Assembly: GCF_011758645.1 (NCBI RefSeq)
Contig: NZ_JAAMOZ010000001.1
Location: 186,001-250,000 of the forward strand
DNA length: 64,000 nucleotides
Origin: Brooklawnia cerclae
GTDB lineage: Bacteria; Actinomycetota; Actinomycetes; Propionibacteriales; Propionibacteriaceae
Direction: 5' to 3'
Part shown: positions 59,369-64,000 of the stretch, one piece after another
How the letters are laid out: every line of letters starts with the position of its first letter
Position numbering within the stretch: position 1 is the first letter of the stretch
Notes under the pieces: generated by a model
Seen by the model: the letters and a program-made list of their open reading frames with translations, nothing else
Database searches by the model: none
What the model was told of the DNA's origin: nothing
Made by a program: the position numbers and the translations under genes

Positions 59369-60769
59369 TCATCGGGCATCCGGGTCACTGCGTCCGGCCC
59401 TGCTGAGGCCGAGTGCCCCGATGGCCTCGGCGATGGTGGCGACCTCGACCACCTTCAGGCCGTGCATGTCGGGGAGCCGGCTGTGCGGGTCGCGGTTGTT
59501 GGCGGGGACGACAGCCAGTTCGAACCCCAGCCGTGCGGCCTCGCCCACCCGCCGTTCCAGCCCGGGGACGCGTCGCAGGTCTCCGGCGAGACCCACCTCG
59601 CCGAGCGCGATGACGCGCTTGTGGTAGTTCGCGTCCACCGTCGCCGAGGCGACCGCGATGGCCATGGCCAGGTCGGCAGCCGGGTCTCCGATACGGGCCC
59701 CGCCGACGGTCGACACATAGACATCTCGCCGCGACAAGGGAAAATGTGCTTTGCGCTGCAAGACGGCCAGGATCATCGCCACCCTGGAGCCGTCGACGCC
59801 GTGGGTCACGCGGCGCGGCGGTGTCTCGTTGGGAACGGCCGCGACCAGAGCCTGCACCTCGGCCAGCATCGGACGGGTGCCCTCCATCGTCACGGTGACG
59901 CACGTGCCGGGGATGGGCTCGCTCGCCTGGCTGGTGAACAGGCCCGAGGGATCGGGCACCTCGACGATGCCGGCATCGCCCATCTCGAAGCAGCCGACCT
60001 CGTCCGAGGGGCCGAACCGGTTCTTGGTCGCCCGCACCATACGGAACCCCGAATGCCGGTCGCCCTCGAACGCCAGCACGACGTCGACCAGATGTTCCAG
60101 CAGACGTGGCCCCGCGATGGAGCCCTCCTTGGTCACGTGGCCCACGATGACCACCGCCATCCCGCGGCGCTTGGCCACCCGGACGAGCGCCGCGGTGACC
60201 TCACGCACCTGGCTGACACCGCCGGGGGAGCCGTCGGCGTCGGCGGTGCCGATCGTCTGCACGGAGTCGACGACGAGCAGGCTCGGGTCGACCTGCTCCA
60301 CGTGCCCCAGCAGAGTGCCCAGATCGGTCTCGGCGGCGAGGTAGAGCTGATCGGCCAGAGCGCGCGTCCGCCCGGCTCGCAGGCGCACCTGGGCGGCGGA
60401 TTCCTCGCCGGTCACGTACAGGGTCGTCTGGCCGCCTCGTGCCCAGCGGGACGCCACCTCGAGCAGGAGAGTCGACTTGCCCACCCCCGGCTCACCGGCG
60501 AGCAGGACGACGGCCCCCGGCACCAGCCCACCGCCGAGCACCCGGTCGAGCTCGCCGATGCCGGTCAGCCGGCGATCGGCCTCGTGAACGTCCACCTGGG
60601 CGATCGGCACGGCACGCTCGGTGGGTGCCGAGACGCTGACCGACCGGAGCTTGGGCGCACCCCGTTCCGCGACACTGCCCCATGTCTGGCACTCGCCGCA
60701 GCGTCCTACCCAGCGGTTGGTCGTCCACCCGCATTCGGTGCACTGATACGCGTCGATCTTCGTGGCCAC
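59369..60769 (-). CDS. radA: DNA repair protein RadA (Sms)
   Basis: 466 residues from GTG 60769. The N-terminal C4 zinc finger (C-x2-C and C-x2-C within residues 10-27), the RecA-like ATPase with Walker A G-E-P-G-V-G-K-S-T near residue 93, the RadA-specific K-N-R-F-G motif near residue 249 and the C-terminal Lon-protease-like domain are all present. RadA drives branch migration in recombination. It is the first gene of the radA-disA operon. Confidence 0.96.
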   Translation of the reverse strand: MATKIDAYQCTECGWTTNRWVGRCGECQTWGSVAERGAPKLRSVSVSAPTERAVPIAQVDVHEADRRLTGIGELDRVLGGGLVPGAVVLLAGEPGVGKSTLLLEVASRWARGGQTTLYVTGEESAAQVRLRAGRTRALADQLYLAAETDLGTLLGHVEQVDPSLLVVDSVQTIGTADADGSPGGVSQVREVTAALVRVAKRRGMAVVIVGHVTKEGSIAGPRLLEHLVDVVLAFEGDRHSGFRMVRATKNRFGPSDEVGCFEMGDAGIVEVPDPSGLFTSQASEPIPGTCVTVTMEGTRPMLAEVQALVAAVPNETPPRRVTHGVDGSRVAMILAVLQRKAHFPLSRRDVYVSTVGGARIGDPAADLAMAIAVASATVDANYHKRVIALGEVGLAGDLRRVPGLERRVGEAARLGFELAVVPANNRDPHSRLPDMHGLKVVEVATIAEAIGALGLSRAGRSDPDAR

Positions 60770-60828
60770 GGTCGCAGACTACGGCCTGCCACCGACACAA
60801 TCCGGTGCCGCCGGGCGCGGAGGCGTCC

Positions 60829-61467
60829 TCAGATGCGCACCATGCCGATGCCGGGCACGTCGAAGGTGACGGCGTCGACACCGGGGTGACCATTGGGTGT
60901 GCTGAACGCGATCGTGATGCCGTCGAACGTCTCGCCGATGGGCGACCCGATCCAGTCCTCCACGCGGTCGCGCGATCCGCCGATCTCGATGGTGTCGATA
61001 CGCACATCGCCAGCCAGTGCCGACGGCAGGACGTCGGCGGGCGACTCCCACTTGAGGAAGTAGGGCAGCTGCGGGTCGGTGATGAGCCCGGTGATGCCGA
61101 TCTGCTCCCACTCGAGACGGCGTCCGTCGGGGAACTGACGCGATCCGGGCACGGCCTTGCGGCCCAGGCGCGTCTCGTAGGGGGCCAGGTCGTCGACCGA
61201 GATCACCCAGCCCAGCCACCCGCCGCCGTTCTCCTGGCGGGCACGCACGGCCTGGCCATAGACGGCCTTGTCAGCCGCCAGATGATCGAGTACCTCGACC
61301 GCCTCGAGGTAGCGTCCCTCGGCGAGCGGCAGGATGTTGTTGCGGGTACCGAATCTGGGGTGGTACCCACCATCTTTGAACTTGCGTCCGAGCGCCGCGC
61401 TGAGCCCGTCCACGGCGGAGGGAAGGCCCTTGGGTCCGGCGACGAAGGTCAGGTGGCTGACGTGCAT
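60829..61467 (-). CDS. VOC-superfamily (glyoxalase-like) protein
   Basis: 212 residues from ATG 61467; an in-frame ATG at 61476 is an alternative. The start V-S-H-L-T-F-V-A-G-P with its metal-binding His, and the paired beta-alpha-beta units that follow (GWVISVDDLAPYETRLG, LITDPQLPYFLKWE), fit the Glyoxalase-like domain group. VOC proteins include dioxygenases, lyases and resistance proteins; the reaction here is unknown. It is divergent from the epimerase-like gene. Confidence 0.72.
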   Translation of the reverse strand: MHVSHLTFVAGPKGLPSAVDGLSAALGRKFKDGGYHPRFGTRNNILPLAEGRYLEAVEVLDHLAADKAVYGQAVRARQENGGGWLGWVISVDDLAPYETRLGRKAVPGSRQFPDGRRLEWEQIGITGLITDPQLPYFLKWESPADVLPSALAGDVRIDTIEIGGSRDRVEDWIGSPIGETFDGITIAFSTPNGHPGVDAVTFDVPGIGMVRI

Positions 61468-61606
61468 GCAGCCCATTGTGGCAAGCAGTGCCTCTCCGAA
61501 GCCAATCGGGAGTGTTGCACCCTTCGCGGGGGCTTCGGGGCGTGTCGTGTGGGTCCGCCGTTCACACGGTGGGCGAACCGGTCGCGTATGCAAGTACGGT
61601 GGACGT

Positions 61607-62482
61607 GTGCAGCCAGATCGTCGCGCCGACAGTCCGGACGGTGACGCCCGGGGCGTCCCGCGCCCGCGTCCCCGCTCGCTGGTCGGCCTGGGAACCTCGA
61701 CGGTCTACCCGGAGACGACGGCGAGTGCCTTCGAGCTCGCCGCGGAGCTCGGCTACGACGGCGTCGAGTTGATGGTGGGCATCGATCCCCCGAGCACCGA
61801 CATCGACTACGTACACAAGTTGCAGGACTACCACCAGGTGGCCGTCCTGAGCGTCCACAGCCCCTGCCTGGTGATCACACAGAACGTCTGGAGCCCCGAC
61901 CCCTGGCAACGGCTGCGCATGTCGTGCCATGCGGCGGTCACCCTCGGGGCAGACCTGGTCGTCGTCCACCCGCCGTTCCGCTGGCAGCGCGAGTACGCGC
62001 GCACCTTCGTCGCCGGCGTGCGGGAACTGGCCGCCGAGACCGGTGTGACCATCGCGGTCGAGAACATGTATCCGTGGCGTGGCCCCGGTGCGAGCCTGCA
62101 GGCATATCTGCCCGGCTGGGATCCCACCGATCAGGATTTCGACGACCTCACCCTCGATCTGTCCCACGCGGCGACCGCGCGCGTCCGCGCCCTCGACTAC
62201 GTCGACGCCTGGGGCCCGAGGTTGCGTCACGTGCACCTCACCGATGGGCTGGGGTCGGTCAAGGACGAGCACCTCTTCCCCGGTCAGGGCGCGCAGGACG
62301 CCTGGGAGGTCGTCCGGACGCTGGCCGCGCACGGGTTCACCGGGCACGTCATCCATGAGATCAACACTCGACGGCTCACCCGGGACGAACGCGAGCTCCA
62401 ACTCGGGGAGTGCCTGGCCGAGACCCGGCATCAGCTGGCGGCCGGCCGGCTCGAGGCCGCGAAGGCGGGGCGGAGGAGATGA
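61607..62482 (+). CDS. Sugar phosphate isomerase/epimerase-like TIM barrel protein
   Basis: 291 residues from GTG 61607, six bases after TACGGT (61595-61600), so probably leaderless. The AP endonuclease 2/xylose isomerase-like barrel is shown by G-L-G-T-S-T-V-Y-P, YDGVELMVG, VVHPPFRWQ, VENMYPW and RHVHLTDG, with candidate metal ligands Glu, His and Asp. The first 25 residues are disordered. Such proteins act as epimerases or isomerases on sugars or as AP endonucleases. It overlaps the proline dehydrogenase gene by four bases. Confidence 0.82.
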   Translation: MQPDRRADSPDGDARGVPRPRPRSLVGLGTSTVYPETTASAFELAAELGYDGVELMVGIDPPSTDIDYVHKLQDYHQVAVLSVHSPCLVITQNVWSPDPWQRLRMSCHAAVTLGADLVVVHPPFRWQREYARTFVAGVRELAAETGVTIAVENMYPWRGPGASLQAYLPGWDPTDQDFDDLTLDLSHAATARVRALDYVDAWGPRLRHVHLTDGLGSVKDEHLFPGQGAQDAWEVVRTLAAHGFTGHVIHEINTRRLTRDERELQLGECLAETRHQLAAGRLEAAKAGRRR

Positions 62483-63426
62483 CCAGCCTCCTGGTGCACT
62501 GGGCGGCCAGGGACGCCGTCCGCGAGGCGGCCATGTCGGCTCCCGCGGCGCGCGATCTGGTGAACCGGTACGTCGCCGGGCAGACGCTGGACGACCTCGT
62601 GCCCGTGCTGCGCCTGCTGGCGAGCAGGGGCCTGCGCTTCAGCGTCGAGTACCTGGGCGTGCCCGTCGAGGTGCCCGCGGACGCCGCCCGGAACCTGCAG
62701 GGCTATCTCGACCTGGTCCAGCGTCTGAGGGACGAGGGCATCGCCCCGGGAGCGGAGCTGTCGGTTCGGCTGGGCTGGCTCGGTCAGGAGTTGAGGGACG
62801 AGGTGCTGGACGGCGGGCGCACCGGTGGTGAACTGGCGCTCGCCTACGCGCGGCTGGTGTGCCGGGCGAGCAGCAACGCCGGCGCCTTCGTCACGATCGA
62901 CATGTCCCACCACGAGTTGGTGGACGGGACGCTGGCCATCTGGCGCGAACTGCATCAGGATCTGCCGGGCACCGGGATCACGCTGCAGGCCGCGCTGCGG
63001 CGCACCGAGGACGACGCGCGCGAGATCGCGATGCCGGGTGTCCGCGTCCGGTTGTGCAAGGGATCCTTCAGGGCGCCGAGGTCGGTGGCCCATCGTGGGA
63101 AGCACGATGTCGACCTGGCCTTCGTCCGCACCCTGAGGATGCTGATGTCGAGCCAGGCCGTGCCCCTGGTGGCCACCCATGATCCCCGGCTGGTGGCCAT
63201 ATCCGAGGAACTGATCAGACGCACCGGCCGCGCCGCCGACAGCTACGAGTTCCAGATGCTGTACGGCATCCGGCCGCTCGAGCAGCGCCGGCTGGTCGAC
63301 ATCGGCCACACCGCCCGGGTCTATGTGCCCTTCGGCCCCGGCTGGTACGACTACTACGTCCGCAACCTCGCGGAACGCCCGGCCAACACGGCGCTTTTCA
63401 TTCGCTCGATGCTGGGGAAGCGCTGA
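62479..63426 (+). CDS. Proline dehydrogenase
   Basis: 315 residues from ATG 62479, with GGAGGA at the right distance. It oxidises proline to pyrroline-5-carboxylate with FAD, passing electrons to the respiratory chain. The family motifs are VRLCKGSF near residue 196, ATHDPRL near 232, the FQMLYGIRP block near 256 and the substrate-binding Y-V-P-F-G-P-G-W-Y-D-Y-Y-V-R near 286. It is the stand-alone actinobacterial form; no pyrroline-5-carboxylate dehydrogenase is in the window. Confidence 0.92.
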   Translation: MTSLLVHWAARDAVREAAMSAPAARDLVNRYVAGQTLDDLVPVLRLLASRGLRFSVEYLGVPVEVPADAARNLQGYLDLVQRLRDEGIAPGAELSVRLGWLGQELRDEVLDGGRTGGELALAYARLVCRASSNAGAFVTIDMSHHELVDGTLAIWRELHQDLPGTGITLQAALRRTEDDAREIAMPGVRVRLCKGSFRAPRSVAHRGKHDVDLAFVRTLRMLMSSQAVPLVATHDPRLVAISEELIRRTGRAADSYEFQMLYGIRPLEQRRLVDIGHTARVYVPFGPGWYDYYVRNLAERPANTALFIRSMLGKR

Positions 63427-63427
63427 G

Positions 63428-64000
63428 GTGCCGGCCACCGCACGTGCCGACCGGCGCCGTCTGTTCGCCGAGACCATGATCGTCCTGGCCCTGTCCCTGG
63501 GGCGCTCGGCCGTGTACTCGGTGCTGAGCATCATCGAGCGGCTCACCCGCGAGACACGCCTGAGCGACCAGACGTCGACCATGAACAGTTCGGTGACCCC
63601 CGACCGGCCGTGGCTCGACTTCGCCTACCAGTTGGCCGAAAACCTGTTCCCCTTCGCCTACCCGATCCTGTGCCTCTACCTGGTGTGGCGCATCTGCCCG
63701 CCGAAGCCCTCGCCCTGGGCCTCGCTCGGCATCGACGGCAGCCGTCGCGGACGGGACGTCGCCTGGGGGGTTGGGCTGGCAGCCGCCATCGGTATCCCGG
63801 GGCTGGCGTTCTACCTGTTCGCCCGCTCGATCGGCATCAACACCAACGTCGTCCCGGCCAACCTCACCGAGGTGTGGTGGACGATCCCGATGTACTGCCT
63901 CGCGGCGTTCATGAACGGCGTGCTCGAAGAGGTGGTCATGATCGGCTACCTGTTCGCCCGCTGGAAGCAGTGCGGCTGGCGGATCGAGTCGATCATCGTC
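63428..64000 (+). CDS. CPBP-family intramembrane metalloprotease (3' partial)
   Basis: 191 codons are visible from GTG 63428 to the window edge, with no stop. Hydrophobic segments lie at about residues 14-34, 70-95, 118-138 and 150-175. The motif G-V-L-E-E-V-V-M-I-G-Y-L near residue 162 matches motif 1 of the Abi/CPBP family (E-E-x-x-x-R-G) with Ile in the Arg place, a common variant. The remaining motifs lie beyond the window. It follows proline dehydrogenase by one base, but a functional link is not evident. Confidence 0.8.
   Translation, partial: MPATARADRRRLFAETMIVLALSLGRSAVYSVLSIIERLTRETRLSDQTSTMNSSVTPDRPWLDFAYQLAENLFPFAYPILCLYLVWRICPPKPSPWASLGIDGSRRGRDVAWGVGLAAAIGIPGLAFYLFARSIGINTNVVPANLTEVWWTIPMYCLAAFMNGVLEEVVMIGYLFARWKQCGWRIESIIV

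Overview
This window is a chromosomal segment of a very GC-rich actinobacterium. Support comes from strong G/C bias at third codon positions, frequent GTG starts, an Lsr2 nucleoid protein, the order tilS-hpt-folE-folP-folB-folK-lsr2-clpC, and many genes whose -10 box (TANNNT) sits 6-7 bases before the start codon, as expected for leaderless mRNAs. Dispersed TTCGACAGGCTCA-type repeats and overall gene content suggest a relative of the Propionibacteriaceae or nearby actinomycetes, but this cannot be fixed from the sequence alone. There is no plasmid, phage, transposase or CRISPR signature.

Layout. 0-6 kb: end of a DoxX-like gene, an exported TAP-type peptidase, a beta-lactamase-like serine hydrolase, tRNA-Thr(CGT), a ClC chloride transporter and a ferrochelatase of unexpected Escherichia coli-like type. 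6-14 kb: two ABC export modules, each with its own TetR regulator (ATPase, YhgE/Pip permease, TetR; and ATPase, ABC-2 permease, TetR), separated by a flavin amine oxidase. 14-18 kb: adenosine deaminase, amt-glnB (the PII protein has Phe at the usual Tyr51 modification site) and a membrane-anchored pseudo-serine-hydrolase. 18-24 kb: a zinc-ribbon membrane protein, SixA phosphatase, a TRM11-like methyltransferase, and a feoA-feoB-NifU-like iron operon under a predicted DtxR/IdeR box. 24-29 kb: a 21-bp tandem repeat array, ppa, dacB, a DUF2342 zincin, tilS and hpt.

29.4-34.6 kb is the clearest accessory segment. Between hpt and folE, where most actinobacteria carry ftsH, there is instead a YbaB-like gene coupled to a WXG-like helical protein, two tandem paralogous lipoproteins with a mosaic identity pattern, and an LppU/SCO3897-like exported protein. 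34.7-40.3 kb holds the folate operon, lsr2 and clpC. 40.5-44.1 kb is a surface cluster: PASTA kinase with an altered catalytic loop, anchored lytic transglycosylase, and a membrane protein whose C-terminus carries a sortase-like His/Cys/Arg arrangement. 44-46 kb has a cytidylate-kinase-like gene, aroD and a small Cys-rich gene, bordered by palindromic repeats that supply stop codons.

46.2-49.9 kb is a TPP-riboswitch operon (ykoE-ykoD-ykoC type ECF transporter for thiamine or its precursor) that ends in a P-loop kinase. 50-64 kb contains a cardiolipin synthase, a Zn alcohol dehydrogenase with an AT-rich multi-operator upstream region, a HAD phosphomutase/GH65 phosphorylase pair, mutY, radA-disA, a VOC protein, a TIM-barrel epimerase-like gene coupled to proline dehydrogenase, and the start of a CPBP membrane protease.
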